Positions 1 to 10,230 of a stretch of DNA of 64,000 nucleotides are shown piece by piece. A program made the translations under genes and the position numbers. Each line of letters begins with the position of its first letter. The first letter of the stretch is position 1. The notes under the pieces were generated by a model. It saw only the letters and a program-made list of their open reading frames with translations. It was not told where the DNA came from and ran no database searches. Source of the stretch: Photorhabdus akhurstii (GTDB lineage: Bacteria > Pseudomonadota > Gammaproteobacteria > Enterobacterales > Enterobacteriaceae); the NCBI RefSeq assembly GCF_018448925.1, contig NZ_RCWE01000004.1, positions 342,610 through 406,609 on the forward strand. Direction: 5' to 3'.

Positions 1-2
1 TT

Positions 3-323
3 GATGTCCAGGCAACACTGGCCGAGCTGACTGCGGTGTCTGTGTCACAGCAAATCATGTTGAGTGGCGGATGTGAACGTCTGTTGGTTTGTGGCGGCGG
101 CGCACGTAACCCACAGATAATGAGTCGACTTTCTGCATTATTACCGGGAACGGAGGTTTGCCCGACAGATAAATATGGCTTAAGCGGCGATGATATGGAA
201 GCACTGGCATTTGCCTGGTTGGCATTCCGTACGATGTCAGGCGCGTCAGGGAATTTGCCCTCTGTTACCGGTGCGAGTACTGAAACCATTTTAGGGGCAA
301 TTTATCCTGTTAATAATCAATAA
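3..323 (+). CDS. anmK: anhydro-N-acetylmuramic acid kinase, C-terminal part
   Basis: This is the 3' end of a gene that begins before the window; the frame is open from the first bases to the TAA. The product phosphorylates and opens 1,6-anhydro-MurNAc in cytoplasmic peptidoglycan recycling. The visible ~106 residues match the end of the AnmK family: the VCGGGARNP motif of the sugar-kinase/actin-like fold, then a [16 protein letters not shown] helix, where the DDxEA acid cluster is typical. No internal start is needed, because homology continues upstream of the first possible GTG. Confidence 0.93.
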   Translation, partial: DVQATLAELTAVSVSQQIMLSGGCERLLVCGGGARNPQIMSRLSALLPGTEVCPTDKYGLSGDDMEALAFAWLAFRTMSGASGNLPSVTGASTETILGAIYPVNNQ

Positions 324-372
324 CAATGATAAGCTGTCTGGTATTTAGTGAGTCATAAACAGAGCTACGTTA

Positions 373-1026
373 ATGTCAGAACATAATGAATTTGATGTTG
401 CAGAATTACGCCGTGAATATATTCGTGGTGGGTTAAGACGTAAAGATTTAACTAAAGAACCTATCGAACTTTTTGAGCGTTGGCTCAAGCAGGCATGTGA
501 AGCTAAGTTGAGTGATCCAACTGCAATGTGTATAGCAACGGTTGATGAGAATGGTCAACCGTATCAACGTATTGTGTTATTGAAGCATTTTGATACAAAT
601 AGTTTGATTTTTTATACAAATTTAGGCAGCCGGAAAGCAAAACATTTGGCGCGCAATAACAAAATCAGCCTCCATTTCCCTTGGCATCCTCTGGAAAGGC
701 AAGTCTCTTTTCTTGGTAAAGCAGAACGTCTTTCTCCTGTTGAAGTGATGAAATATTTCCATAGTCGTCCCAGAGATAGCCAGATTGCCGCATCGGCGTC
801 ACAACAATCCTCTCGTATTTCCGCACGCAGTGTTTTGGAAGGGAAGTTCCTTGAGTTAAAACAGAAATTCTTGAATGGCGAGGTGCCTTTGCCTAGCTTT
901 TGGGGAGGATTCAAAGTGACTTTTGATTCTGTTGAATTTTGGCAAGGTGGCGCAAACCGGCTCCATGACCGGTTTATTTATCAACGGGAAGGCGATAGTT
1001 GGCATATTGACAGGCTTGCGCCATAA
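373..1026 (+). CDS. pdxH: pyridoxamine 5'-phosphate oxidase
   Basis: FMN-dependent oxidase that makes pyridoxal 5'-phosphate from PNP or PMP, the last step of vitamin B6 synthesis. Its 217 residues match the family length (about 218 in E. coli). Recognisable elements are the N-terminal [10 protein letters not shown] segment, the central FMN-binding [10 protein letters not shown] stretch and the C-terminal [12 protein letters not shown] block ending in RLAP. It lies 49 bp after anmK and 119 bp before tyrS on the same strand. The pdxH-tyrS-pdxY order is the one known from E. coli, and it pairs two B6 genes around tyrS. Confidence 0.97.
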   Translation: MSEHNEFDVAELRREYIRGGLRRKDLTKEPIELFERWLKQACEAKLSDPTAMCIATVDENGQPYQRIVLLKHFDTNSLIFYTNLGSRKAKHLARNNKISLHFPWHPLERQVSFLGKAERLSPVEVMKYFHSRPRDSQIAASASQQSSRISARSVLEGKFLELKQKFLNGEVPLPSFWGGFKVTFDSVEFWQGGANRLHDRFIYQREGDSWHIDRLAP

Positions 1027-1145
1027 ATCGTGGATTATCGTTTTTAATACTAGCACTTATAGTATTGGCGTTTTATGCTATGCCGCACTCTTTTTAAGTC
1101 GCGATTTATACAACAGACAAAATACACAAATTGATGGAGTCATTA

Positions 1146-2420
1146 ATGTCTAGCAATAACCTGATAAAACAACTGCAAGAGCGGGGCCTCATTGCCCAAG
1201 TGACGGATGAGAATGCGTTAGTGGAGAGACTGGCGCAAGGCCCTGTCTCCCTCTATTGTGGTTTCGATCCGACCGCTGACAGCTTGCATTTGGGGCATCT
1301 GGTTCCCTTGCTGTGTTTAAAACGATTCCAGCTGGCCGGGCATAAACCCGTGGCGTTAGTTGGTGGGGCTACGGGTTTGATTGGCGATCCAAGCTTCAAA
1401 GCTACTGAACGTAAACTGAATACTGAAGCTACCGTTAAAGAGTGGGTAGAGAAAATCCGTAGACAGGTTTCACCTTTCCTCGATTTTGATTGTGGTGAAA
1501 ATAGTGCTAAAACAGCCAACAATTATGATTGGTTTGGCAACATGGATGTTCTGACTTTCCTGCGTGACATCGGCAAACATTTCTCAGTTAATCAGATGAT
1601 TAATAAAGAAGCGGTTAAACAGCGTTTAAACCGTGATGATGTGGGTATCTCTTTCACTGAATTTTCTTATAACCTACTGCAATCCTATGACTTTGCTCGC
1701 CTGAATGAAGTACATGGCGTTGAGTTACAGATTGGTGGTTCCGACCAGTGGGGAAATATTACTTCTGGTATTGATCTAACTCGTCGTATCAACCAGAAAC
1801 AAGTATTTGGCATGACTGTTCCCCTGATCACGAAATCTGATGGCACTAAGTTTGGCAAAACAGAAGGTGGCGCTGTTTGGTTGGATCCGAAGAAAACCAG
1901 CCCGTACAAATTCTATCAATTCTGGATTAATACTGCGGATGCCGATGTCTATCGCTTCCTGAAATTCTTTACCTTCATGAGTCTTGAAGATATTGATGCT
2001 TTGGAAGAAGAAGATAGAAATAGCGGCAAAGCTCCTCGTGCTCAGTACGTGTTGGCAGAACAAGTTACTGGTATGGTGCATGGTGAAGAAGGGTTGTCAG
2101 CCGCTAAGCGGATTACAGAAAGTTTATTCTCTGGGGCCGTTGCTGATTTGACCGAAGCGGATTTTGCTCAATTGGCACAGGATGGTATGCCGGTAATTGA
2201 GCTGGAAAAAGGTGCGGATTTGCAACAAGCTTTAGTTAATGCTGGGTTAGTACCTTCTCGTGGTCAGGCGCGTACTATGATCAGTTCCAACGCTGTCGCA
2301 ATTAATGGTGAAAAACAATCGGAACCTGAATATCTGTTTACTGACAGTAACCGTCTGTTTGGTCGTTACACCCTGTTGCGTCGTGGTAAAAAACACGATT
2401 GTTTGATCTGCTGGAAATAA
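1146..2420 (+). CDS. tyrS: tyrosyl-tRNA synthetase
   Basis: Class I aminoacyl-tRNA synthetase that charges tRNA-Tyr in the cytoplasm; 424 residues. The HIGH-like motif appears as HLGHL within the [12 protein letters not shown] segment, the KMSKS-like motif as KFGKT, and a C-terminal S4 RNA-binding domain (about residues 350-424) carries [12 protein letters not shown]. The ATG at 1146 was chosen over upstream ATGs at 1131 and 1134, because it has a TGGAG ribosome site 8-12 bases ahead and gives the family N-terminus [10 protein letters not shown]. Confidence 0.97.
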   Translation: MSSNNLIKQLQERGLIAQVTDENALVERLAQGPVSLYCGFDPTADSLHLGHLVPLLCLKRFQLAGHKPVALVGGATGLIGDPSFKATERKLNTEATVKEWVEKIRRQVSPFLDFDCGENSAKTANNYDWFGNMDVLTFLRDIGKHFSVNQMINKEAVKQRLNRDDVGISFTEFSYNLLQSYDFARLNEVHGVELQIGGSDQWGNITSGIDLTRRINQKQVFGMTVPLITKSDGTKFGKTEGGAVWLDPKKTSPYKFYQFWINTADADVYRFLKFFTFMSLEDIDALEEEDRNSGKAPRAQYVLAEQVTGMVHGEEGLSAAKRITESLFSGAVADLTEADFAQLAQDGMPVIELEKGADLQQALVNAGLVPSRGQARTMISSNAVAINGEKQSEPEYLFTDSNRLFGRYTLLRRGKKHDCLICWK

Positions 2421-2439
2421 CTGATATTGCATTATAATG

Positions 2440-2464
2440 GGGCAACACAAATGTTGCCCTTTTT
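2440..2464 (+). terminator. Rho-independent terminator of tyrS
   Basis: A perfect 8-bp stem, GGGCAACA/TGTTGCCC, with a CAAA loop is followed by a short T run. It starts 20 bp after the tyrS stop, so tyrS probably ends here and pdxY has its own promoter. Confidence 0.85.
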
Positions 2465-2520
2465 CTTACCATGACTTTAATCTTATAAACAGAAGCCAGA
2501 ATAAAATATAGGCCGTCATT

Positions 2521-3384
2521 GTGAAAAATATTCTCTCAATTCAATCCCATGTTGTCTTTGGTCACGCTGGTAACAGTGCTGCGGAATTCCCTATGCGTCG
2601 GATGGGGGTGAATGTATGGCCATTGAATACCGTACAGTTTTCAAATCATACCCAATATGCTCAATGGAAAGGGTGTGTTATGCCGGCGAATCATCTTACG
2701 GAAATCGTTCAGGGCATTGAAGAAATTGAACAGCTTAAATCTTGTCATGCGGTACTGAGTGGATATATCGGTTCACCGGAACAGGGGAGCCATATTATCG
2801 ATATAGTGAAACGGGTAAAAGCGGTGAATCCTGATGCTTGGTATTTCTGTGATCCCGTCATGGGGCACCCAGAAAAAGGTTGTATTGTTGCGCCGGGGGT
2901 GGCTGAATTTCTGTGTGAAGAAGCACTGCCTGTAAGTAACATTATTGCACCAAATTTACTGGAGCTTGAAACACTGAGTATGCAGAAAGTGGCTAATGTA
3001 GAACAGGCTGTTGTGGCTGCCCGAACACTATGTGAGAAAGGGCCGGATATTGTACTGGTTAAACATCTTAGTCGTGCTGGTTATCGGGCTGATTGTTTTG
3101 AAATGCTATTAGTGACTAAAGAGCATAGCTGGCATGTAAGTCGGCCTTTGGTGGATTTTGGCGAACGTCAGCCGGTTGGTGTGGGTGATTTAACCAGTGG
3201 CCTGCTATTGGTTAACCTATTAAAAGGCGAGTCTTTACAAACTGCCCTCGAACATGTTGCTGCTGCGGTTTATGAAGTGATGGTAACAACGAAAGATATG
3301 GGCGAATACGAACTACAAATTGTGGCTGCGCAGGACAGAATGGTGACTCCTGGTTATAAATTCTGTGCGACGCAATTGGATTAA
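2521..3384 (+). CDS. pdxY: pyridoxal kinase PdxY
   Basis: Ribokinase-superfamily kinase that phosphorylates pyridoxal in the B6 salvage pathway; 287 residues, as in E. coli. The N-terminal [19 protein letters not shown] block and the [11 protein letters not shown] segment are typical, and [11 protein letters not shown] supplies the anion hole and catalytic Asp near residue 220. The start is GTG: it gives the family N-terminus [10 protein letters not shown], and there is no in-frame ATG nearby. It follows tyrS as in E. coli and is convergent with gstA. Confidence 0.96.
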   Translation: MKNILSIQSHVVFGHAGNSAAEFPMRRMGVNVWPLNTVQFSNHTQYAQWKGCVMPANHLTEIVQGIEEIEQLKSCHAVLSGYIGSPEQGSHIIDIVKRVKAVNPDAWYFCDPVMGHPEKGCIVAPGVAEFLCEEALPVSNIIAPNLLELETLSMQKVANVEQAVVAARTLCEKGPDIVLVKHLSRAGYRADCFEMLLVTKEHSWHVSRPLVDFGERQPVGVGDLTSGLLLVNLLKGESLQTALEHVAAAVYEVMVTTKDMGEYELQIVAAQDRMVTPGYKFCATQLD

Positions 3385-3390
3385 AATATT

Positions 3391-3440
3391 AACCGTTCCA
3401 CTGACATTGTGTGGAATGACATTGTGTGGAACGGTTTTTT
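3391..3440. terminator. terminator between convergent pdxY and gstA
   Basis: A 10-bp inverted repeat, AACCGTTCCA (3391-3400) and TGGAACGGTT (3427-3436), is followed by T residues on the plus strand. The loop holds two tandem copies of the 15-mer TGACATTGTGTGGAA (3402-3416, 3417-3431), so part of the stem arm is duplicated. It serves pdxY and may also stop gstA read-through partners. Confidence 0.75.
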
Positions 3441-3444
3441 ACTC

Positions 3445-4050
3445 TTAAATTAACCCTTCTGCTTTCAGGGCATCATGAACACTTGGACGTTCTGCAATCT
3501 TCTTTTGATAAGCTTTAAGATGAACCAGATCAGATAGATCCAATTGCACTAAAGGCGCCCAGTTACTGAGGGTGAATAAGTAAGCGTCAGCAACAGTAAA
3601 GTGCTCCCCGGCAATGTATGGCTGTTCTGCTAATACTTTGTCTATATACTTGAATCTCCTGAGTAGATTATTAATAGCAACAGGACGATAATTTTCTGGT
3701 GTTCCCGGGAAAAATAGGGGAGAAAATCCTTTATGGATTTCACTGGAAAGATGGCTAATCCATTCAAGTTGATGATATCGTTCCATCGTTCCGGTTGGTG
3801 CGATTAATTTTTTGTCCGGTTTCTGGTCGGCAATATATTGGACAATAACAGCTCCTTCGGTGAGGATCTCATTGTTATCTAACAGAAGAGTTGGTATCTG
3901 GCCTTTTGGATTAATTGCGAAAAAATCGTCGCCGTTCTCCATTTTTTTAGTTTTCAGATCAACTTTAATCATGCTGAAATCAAGTCCTGCTTCACGAAGT
4001 ATGATGTGAGGTGAGAGAGAACAAGCTCCAGGTTGGTAATAAAGTTTCAT
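3445..4050 (-). CDS. gstA: glutathione S-transferase
   Basis: Cytosolic beta-class GST of 201 residues, the same length as E. coli GstA. It starts [16 protein letters not shown], with the conserved Cys10 and nearby catalytic-site residues of the bacterial beta class. The N-terminal thioredoxin-like half runs to about residue 80 ([23 protein letters not shown]), and the C-terminal helical half carries [11 protein letters not shown], the N-capping box. An AAGGAG ribosome site lies just upstream of the ATG. The position next to pdxY matches E. coli. Confidence 0.95.
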   Translation of the reverse strand: MKLYYQPGACSLSPHIILREAGLDFSMIKVDLKTKKMENGDDFFAINPKGQIPTLLLDNNEILTEGAVIVQYIADQKPDKKLIAPTGTMERYHQLEWISHLSSEIHKGFSPLFFPGTPENYRPVAINNLLRRFKYIDKVLAEQPYIAGEHFTVADAYLFTLSNWAPLVQLDLSDLVHLKAYQKKIAERPSVHDALKAEGLI

Positions 4051-4425
4051 GTGCCGCTCCTTAAAAGTTTCCGGTAATAGATATAATAGGACAAAGGAAC
4101 TCAGTAAGGCATTGCTATAGCCTTGATATATACTACCACGACAGATGGAAATAAATGAATGATTAAATAGATATAAGGTGGTGTGATTGTATCGTGAATA
4201 ATCCTTTTCTATATTCTGGTATAGAGGCGATTATTTATTTTTTTATCATTATTTTCAAATAGATTGGTTACGTTAATTTAGAAGTTTAGGGAAAGATTTT
4301 GGATGAAGTGACTTATCCAAAACTTCCCCGTATTTTGTGTCATATAGTATATTTTGCAATTGGTTATATTATATGGAATAAATAATGGCGATTATTGATA
4401 GTTACAAGAATTCATTTTATATTGG
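4051..4425. other. AT-rich intergenic stretch, no gene seen
   Basis: These 375 bases hold the gstA promoter side and the downstream flank of an unrecognised gene. I see no convincing ORF, RNA gene or strong hairpin. Base composition is strongly AT, like the next gene, so the left edge of a transferred segment probably lies in here. Confidence 0.5.
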
Positions 4426-5193
4426 TTATAAGATAATTAATATATTATTCTTGTTAAATGATTTGTAATCATAGGAAAATAAATTGAATTTATTTGTAAA
4501 GTCACTAAAATAAATCATGCATTGTCTATAGTTTCTTGTAAAAATATCTTTTTTATTCTCTTGATTAAAGTTTTCGACTAACTTCTTATAAATATTATTA
4601 ATTGTTTCTATTTGTCCGTTAAGTCTATTGACGGAATTATTTATATTTCTAAGACTAAATGAAACGTCTGATATATTTAATGTGATTTCTTCCATCAATA
4701 AAGAGACTTTGTATATTTGTTTTTTATCTTCTCCATCGGGAATATTCTTTAATAATTGTTGTATTTTTATGTGTGTTTTTTCTGCGAAGTTTTTCTTGTG
4801 TTCAAAATCAATTTGAGATATTTCAAATAGTTGTGGTAGTTTTGAGATGAAATCGTTTAGCTTACTAAAATCTGATTCAATTTCTTTCAATGCATGATCG
4901 ACTCTGGCAATATAACCATGACCTAAATATCCACTGCTAAGTGAACCTAAATAAGTTGTTGCTTTGTGTATATTTTTAATAATTCTATCAATATCTTGTT
5001 CATCGGAATTATATGCATATTCATAATCTTCCAATGCTGATGGCCAGTGATATAATGATTCCTTAAACTCATTCCAAGAAACTGCAATTCCTTGGGATGG
5101 ATCATGATTTTTCAGACATTCTGGAAATTTTATATTGGTGATTGATTTAAACATATTAGATATAATTAAAAAATCATTTTTCATTTTATGCAC
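4426..5193 (-). CDS. unrecognised helical protein, AT-rich gene
   Basis: I do not recognise this 255-residue protein. It is rich in Lys, Asn and Ile, has no clear signal peptide or membrane helix, and reads as mostly helical. Residues about 65-215 contain heptad-like runs (SDFSKLNDFISKLPQLFEIS, LRNINNSVNRLNGQIETINN) that suggest coiled coils or a long helical bundle. Codon and base use are far more AT-rich than gstA or fabI beside it, and it breaks the core gene order, which points to acquisition by transfer. A helical toxin or toxin partner is one possibility, but nothing in the sequence proves it. Confidence 0.6.
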   Translation of the reverse strand: MHKMKNDFLIISNMFKSITNIKFPECLKNHDPSQGIAVSWNEFKESLYHWPSALEDYEYAYNSDEQDIDRIIKNIHKATTYLGSLSSGYLGHGYIARVDHALKEIESDFSKLNDFISKLPQLFEISQIDFEHKKNFAEKTHIKIQQLLKNIPDGEDKKQIYKVSLLMEEITLNISDVSFSLRNINNSVNRLNGQIETINNIYKKLVENFNQENKKDIFTRNYRQCMIYFSDFTNKFNLFSYDYKSFNKNNILIIL

Positions 5194-5556
5194 CTTGCTA
5201 AAATAATAAATATCATTAAATTGTATAAAAGCGTGAAATATAATATTTAAACTAAAAGGGTAAAATAATAAAATATTGCATTAAAAATATTTAACTGAAA
5301 ATATTGTACTGATAATCGATTTAATGAAATTAAGTTATTGATTATATTAAAGGACATATTACTGATTAGCGCAAGGAAACAAGATGATATTTTTTATTTC
5401 AGTAAAATAATTATAAAGTAATGTCGTTTAACTCTTTAATTACAAAGGGTTTAATAATTCGTTCCAATAGGTTTTTTATATTTTGACTTAGAATTAATTT
5501 TTACCTATTAGTGATGATTTAATGAAGTAATTAATTTGTTATTTTATTGATAATAA
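5194..5556. other. AT-rich intergenic stretch upstream of the helical-protein gene
   Basis: No ORF of note and no RNA gene recognised. It should contain the minus-strand promoter of the 4426-5193 gene, but the AT richness makes any single -10/-35 assignment unreliable. Confidence 0.4.
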
Positions 5557-5586
5557 AAGGCCCGAAAAACTAGCTCTTCGGGCCTT
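5557..5586 (-). terminator. Rho-independent terminator of fabI
   Basis: Inverted repeat AAGGCCCGAA / TTCGGGCCTT with a 10-base loop. Read on the minus strand, the stem runs into TTTTATT. It begins 37 bp after the fabI stop. Confidence 0.85.
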
Positions 5587-5622
5587 GTTTTGTGAGTTGA
5601 AATTTACTGATTATTAATCAGA

Positions 5623-6411
5623 TTATTTCAATTCCAGTTCATTCATTGCGACAATGCTGAAACCACCATCAACATGCAGAATTTCACCGGTAATACCACC
5701 GGACAGATCCGAACACAAGAATGCCGCAGCGTTACCAACATCTTCAGTTGTTACAGTGCGGCGAATTGGGTTAACGGTTTCACAGTGAGCCAACATTTTA
5801 CGGAAATCTTTGATGCCAGACGCAGCCAAAGTGCGGATAGGGCCAGCAGAGATACCGTTAACACGAATACCTTCGGCACCCATAGCGTTAGCCATATAAC
5901 GAACGTTAGCTTCCAGAGATGCCTTTGCCAGACCCATTACGTTGTAGTTAGGGATTGAGCGCTCTGCTCCCAGGTAGGTGAGAGTCAGTAAAGCAGAATT
6001 TGGGTTCAGCATTTCACGGCAAGTTTTTGCCATAGCGACAAAGCTGTAAGAGCTGATGTCGTGTGCGATTCTGAAACCTTCACGGGTAACGGAATTTACA
6101 TAGTTACCATCCAGTTGATCAGCCGGTGCAAAGCCAATGGAGTGAACAAAACCATCGAATTTTGGCCAGACCTTACCCAATTCGGTGAATAGGGCTTCGA
6201 TGCTTTCATCTTCAGCTACATCGCATGGCAGAACGATAGTAGAGTTCAGGGAAGCTGCAAATTCTTCAACACGAGGTTTCAACTTGTCATTTTGATAAGT
6301 GAAAGCCAGCTCAGCTCCCTGGTCATGCATTGCTTTTGCAACACCATAAGCGATGGAGAGTTTACTGGCGACGCCAGTGATCAGAATGCGCTTGCCGGTC
6401 ATAAAACCCAT
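5623..6411 (-). CDS. fabI: enoyl-ACP reductase (NADH)
   Basis: Short-chain dehydrogenase that reduces trans-2-enoyl-ACP in the last step of each fatty-acid elongation cycle. Its 262 residues align with E. coli FabI nearly throughout: the cofactor loop [13 protein letters not shown], the active-site pattern with Tyr in NYNVMGLAK and its partner Lys, and the C-terminus VAMNELELK. The frame is open for 37 more codons upstream, but those residues have no family counterpart. The ATG at 6411 gives the expected [10 protein letters not shown] start. Confidence 0.96.
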   Translation of the reverse strand: MGFMTGKRILITGVASKLSIAYGVAKAMHDQGAELAFTYQNDKLKPRVEEFAASLNSTIVLPCDVAEDESIEALFTELGKVWPKFDGFVHSIGFAPADQLDGNYVNSVTREGFRIAHDISSYSFVAMAKTCREMLNPNSALLTLTYLGAERSIPNYNVMGLAKASLEANVRYMANAMGAEGIRVNGISAGPIRTLAASGIKDFRKMLAHCETVNPIRRTVTTEDVGNAAAFLCSDLSGGITGEILHVDGGFSIVAMNELELK

Positions 6412-6585
6412 AACAGTATCCTTGTGTGATAACGCCGGTAATGATATTAATGGATTAAAATTGCTCATAGAGACAATATCAATATGACGTTTTATTGTTA
6501 ATAAACCCAGTAATTCTATCACGCTAGAGAGAAATATGCTGTATTTTGCGTTCTGCTCCGAGCAGTGATTATCGTTTTCTATATG

Positions 6586-7395
6586 TCAAGGAATATCCTG
6601 CCGCCAGGCATCAGCGGTGAGTGGCTCACCAAAATGGCTGGCGATCAGACGGCGGGTCATATCATGCAGAGGAGAAGCCAACACTTCTGCGGTATTTCCC
6701 CGTTCGACAACTTCCCCCTGATGCATGACCAGCACCTGATCGCTGATATGTTTCATCATGCCAAGATGCTGGGTGACATAGAGGTAAGAAATACCCTGTT
6801 TTTCCTGTAATTCCAACATCAGATTAATGATTTGAGATCGCATAGACATATCGAGTGATGCTAATGCCTCATCAGCAATAATAATCTGCGGTTGTAATAT
6901 TAATGCGCGCGCCAGTGCTACCCGTTGTTTTTGGCCTGAGGCTAACATATGCGGATAATAATTGGCATGGTCCGGTAACAGGCCAACTTGTCGCAATGTC
7001 TGGTTGATCCGTTTTTCCCGCTCCATTGTATTGAGGGCTGTATTAAGTAGAAGGGGAATATCAAGAATTTGCCCAATACGCTGACGAGGATTTAGCGATG
7101 TACTTGGGTCTTGAAATATCATGCGAATGCGTTGGCTGCGATAACTGTAATCACCGTAAGTGAGTTTATGGCCTTCGATCATGATTTCGCCGGAAGTGGG
7201 TTCAATAACACCTGAAAGCATTTTTGCCAGTGTTGATTTCCCGGAACCGTTTTCACCAATAATCGCCAGTGTCTGTTTAGCTTTTAAAGTAAAACTAACG
7301 GGTTTTACCGCATCAAGATGTTGACGGTGAAAAAACCCCGTTCGATAACGAAAAGTTTTAGCCAAGTTCTTGACTTCTAGCAGAGTATTAACCAA
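6586..7395 (-). CDS. sapF: peptide ABC transporter ATP-binding protein SapF
   Basis: Second ATPase of the Sap importer, linked in enterics to antimicrobial peptide resistance and to potassium or putrescine transport. 269 residues. Walker A is GENGSGKST, Walker B ends IIADEAL, and the signature loop is the unusual LASGQKQR typical of SapF rather than LSGGQ. It is the last gene of the sapABCDF operon, directly abutting sapD with no gap, and is followed by fabI on the same strand as in E. coli. Confidence 0.95.
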   Translation of the reverse strand: MVNTLLEVKNLAKTFRYRTGFFHRQHLDAVKPVSFTLKAKQTLAIIGENGSGKSTLAKMLSGVIEPTSGEIMIEGHKLTYGDYSYRSQRIRMIFQDPSTSLNPRQRIGQILDIPLLLNTALNTMEREKRINQTLRQVGLLPDHANYYPHMLASGQKQRVALARALILQPQIIIADEALASLDMSMRSQIINLMLELQEKQGISYLYVTQHLGMMKHISDQVLVMHQGEVVERGNTAEVLASPLHDMTRRLIASHFGEPLTADAWRQDIP

Positions 7396-8388
7396 TTACT
7401 GTTCCTCCAGATTCAATGGAAAGTGGCAGGCAAAAGCATGGTTTTTAATCACCCGCAACCGTGGTGTTTCAATACACGTTTTTTGCGCATAAGGGCAACG
7501 CGGACCTAAACGGCAGCCGATGGGTAGGTGCTCAAGGGATGGAATAGCGCCGGGTAAGGTGTTTAACCTACTTTTATGAGGCAAAGAGCTGCCAAAATCA
7601 GGAATAGCGCGGCTTAACGCTTGTGTGTAGGGGTGATGTGGCGTTATCAGTAATTCATCGGGAACGGCGCTTTCGACCGTTTGACCACAATACAGAACAT
7701 TAATGCGATCCACCAGTTTGCTCATGACTTGCAAGTCATGACTTATCAGTAAAATGGTGGTGTTATTGTTCTGATTCAATCGTGCTAACAGACGGAAAAT
7801 CTGAGCTTGGGTGGTCGGTTCCATCGCATTGGTTGGTTCATCTGCAATCAGCAGACGTGGCTGGTTAGCCAATGCGATAGCGATCATGACCTTCTGACAT
7901 TCTCCTTCCGTTAATTCGCAAGGGAAGCTATTCATGATGTCTTTATGATCTTTAATTCCCACACGGTGGAGTAATTCAATAGCCCGGCGTTTTCGCCATT
8001 TGAAACGTTGCCACCAACGGCCTTTGTAAGTCCAGCCGGGGATGGCTTGAATGAGTTGCCGACCAATATTTTCAGAAGGATCAAGACAGGATTGTGGTTC
8101 CTGAAAAATCATTGAGATATTGTGGCCGATCACTTTTCGGCGCTGCCGTGGAGTCAGACGGAGCAGGTCAATATCATCGAAGCGAAAACGGTCAGCCGTC
8201 ACTTTAAGATTATCTTTAGTGACTCCACTTATTGCTTTGGCAATCAGACTTTTACCGGAGCCGGATTCACCAACCAGACCGCGTATTTCGCCTTCTACCA
8301 GTGAAATACTGACGCGATCAACCGCTTTAACTGGCCCTTTGGCAGTCATAAATTCAATAGTGAGATTGCGAATGTCGAGTAATGGCAT
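7396..8388 (-). CDS. sapD: peptide ABC transporter ATP-binding protein SapD
   Basis: First ATPase of the Sap importer; 330 residues. It has Walker [10 protein letters not shown], Walker [10 protein letters not shown] and the degenerate signature LTEGECQKV that characterises SapD. The C-terminal oligopeptide-transporter extension contains the [15 protein letters not shown] cysteine motif. Its start overlaps the sapC stop by one base, so translation is coupled. Confidence 0.95.
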   Translation of the reverse strand: MPLLDIRNLTIEFMTAKGPVKAVDRVSISLVEGEIRGLVGESGSGKSLIAKAISGVTKDNLKVTADRFRFDDIDLLRLTPRQRRKVIGHNISMIFQEPQSCLDPSENIGRQLIQAIPGWTYKGRWWQRFKWRKRRAIELLHRVGIKDHKDIMNSFPCELTEGECQKVMIAIALANQPRLLIADEPTNAMEPTTQAQIFRLLARLNQNNNTTILLISHDLQVMSKLVDRINVLYCGQTVESAVPDELLITPHHPYTQALSRAIPDFGSSLPHKSRLNTLPGAIPSLEHLPIGCRLGPRCPYAQKTCIETPRLRVIKNHAFACHFPLNLEEQ

Positions 8389-9278
8389 TATTCCACCCCG
8401 GAATTAATTGCACGGTGTAATCCATCACCTAATAAATTGACTAACAAGACACTGAACATGATTGCCGCGCCGGGCAACATAACAGTCCAGGGCGCAACAT
8501 AGATTAGTTCCAGTGAATCGCCCAACATGGCTCCCCATTCGGGTGAGGGAAGTTGGGCGCCAAGATCAAGAAAACCAAGTGAAGCGATATCAAGTATGGC
8601 GATAGAAATGGCGCGTGTTAACTCGTTGACCAAGGCGGCGGTAATGTTTGGTAATACGGCATACCATAGAATATGGTAATTAGAGGCGCCATCCAGACGA
8701 GCGGCAATAACATATTCTTTATCTAGCTCATCGTGAACGGCGCTGTAAACCGTGCGAACGATACGTGGTAATAGCGCCAACCAAATAGCGATTATTGCAT
8801 GTTGCAAACTGGCCCCCACAAAGGCGACGACAATAATTGCCAGCAATAGAGATGGGATAGAGAGTAATGTATCGAGAATATGATTGAGTATCGCGGATTT
8901 CAGTCCTCGTGTCATACCTGCCAGACAGCCGATGATCAGACCACACAAAGCGGCGGCTAAAGTGACTAACAGCGCTGAACCGAAGGTGGATGCGGTACCT
9001 ATTAGTAATCGGCTAAGAATATCGCGCCCAAGATCGTCGGTACCTAGAAAAAATGCGATATTACCGTGATATGACCATGAAGGCGGCAGTAGTTGGTGAC
9101 CAAGAAATTGTTGATCGAGCTGATAAGGGGCCAGATAGCCACCAAACAGACTGAGGGCAATCAGAATAAGCACCCCATAAAACCCCATCATTGCCAACAT
9201 GTCGGAATAGAAAAAGCGCCAGATGACCTTTATCGGTGACGGCATTTTCTTTTCACGATAAAAATTATCTAAGGGCAT
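8388..9278 (-). CDS. sapC: peptide ABC transporter permease SapC
   Basis: Inner-membrane permease of the Sap system; 296 residues with about six hydrophobic helices. It contains the DppC/OppC-like [17 protein letters not shown] motif and the EAA-type loop [12 protein letters not shown] that docks the ATPases. The start at 9278 overlaps the end of sapB by 14 bp and gives the family N-terminus [11 protein letters not shown]. Confidence 0.95.
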   Translation of the reverse strand: MPLDNFYREKKMPSPIKVIWRFFYSDMLAMMGFYGVLILIALSLFGGYLAPYQLDQQFLGHQLLPPSWSYHGNIAFFLGTDDLGRDILSRLLIGTASTFGSALLVTLAAALCGLIIGCLAGMTRGLKSAILNHILDTLLSIPSLLLAIIVVAFVGASLQHAIIAIWLALLPRIVRTVYSAVHDELDKEYVIAARLDGASNYHILWYAVLPNITAALVNELTRAISIAILDIASLGFLDLGAQLPSPEWGAMLGDSLELIYVAPWTVMLPGAAIMFSVLLVNLLGDGLHRAINSGVE

Positions 9279-10230
9279 ACCATTCCTTATGCTTCAGAGG
9301 GTTAGTTATTGCGCCAATAATATCAGATAGAACATTGACAGAAATCACCAGTGTGCCAATCACCATAACACCGGCAGAAATGGCGGAATAATCTTGCTGA
9401 CGAATGGCGCTGACTAACCAGTGGCCAAGTCCCGGCCAGTTAAATACGAGTTCTGTCATCATTGCCAGTGTCAGCATGGTGGAAAATTGTAATCCTAGTT
9501 TCGGAATGATAGGGGGCAACGCATTGTGTAACACATGACGACGGATAATTGTCAGCCTTGATAAACCGCGGGTTGCGGCGGCTTTGATATAGTTTTCACC
9601 AAAAACCTCTTCTGTACTGTTTCTCATCAACCGAATAACTTCGGTGGTCGGTGCAACTGCGAGGGTAATCACGGGTAGCAGCAAGTGTTGCACGGCGCTA
9701 ATGATCATCTCATTACGATGGGGTGATTTTGATAACCAGGCATCAATTAATGAGAAACCTGTCACCGGTTCAATCTGATATAGCAGATTAAAGCGCCCTG
9801 AGACCGGTAGCCAGCCGAGATAAAGAGAAAAAAATAGGGTGAGCAGTAATGCTAGCCAAAAAATCGGGATGGAAAATCCGACTAGAGCAATGGAAGTGAT
9901 AACCGTATCCGCTGGTTTGTTACGCCATACCCCCGCAATAATCCCGAGTGGGATGCCGACTAGCAAGGCGGCAGAGAAAGCCAGAATACAGAGTTCCATT
10001 GTGGCGGGGAACACTTCCCATAGTTGTTCGCTGATAAGTTCACCGTTGACGCTGGATACGCCAAAATCCCATAGTAATAAGCTGTGGAAAAAGAATATAT
10101 AAGCATCAAACAGGGATGCTCCGCTGAGAGGGGCATTAGGGGTGAAGTAGCTGAGGCTAAAGCTTATCAGCGACAGGAAAAACAGGGTGATAATCAGCAA
10201 AAGCAGACGACGGAGAGTATAAATAATCAT
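9265..10230 (-). CDS. sapB: peptide ABC transporter permease SapB
   Basis: Partner permease of SapC; 321 residues. It begins with the DppB-like first helix [20 protein letters not shown] and carries the permease loop [13 protein letters not shown]. The ATG overlaps the sapA stop by four bases (ATGA), a sign of translational coupling in the sap operon. Confidence 0.95.
   Translation of the reverse strand: MIIYTLRRLLLLIITLFFLSLISFSLSYFTPNAPLSGASLFDAYIFFFHSLLLWDFGVSSVNGELISEQLWEVFPATMELCILAFSAALLVGIPLGIIAGVWRNKPADTVITSIALVGFSIPIFWLALLLTLFFSLYLGWLPVSGRFNLLYQIEPVTGFSLIDAWLSKSPHRNEMIISAVQHLLLPVITLAVAPTTEVIRLMRNSTEEVFGENYIKAAATRGLSRLTIIRRHVLHNALPPIIPKLGLQFSTMLTLAMMTELVFNWPGLGHWLVSAIRQQDYSAISAGVMVIGTLVISVNVLSDIIGAITNPLKHKEWYALR

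Noticed and set aside
6565-6810. Plus-strand frame opposite the end of sapF
   Set aside because: Antisense to a conserved gene, no recognisable product.
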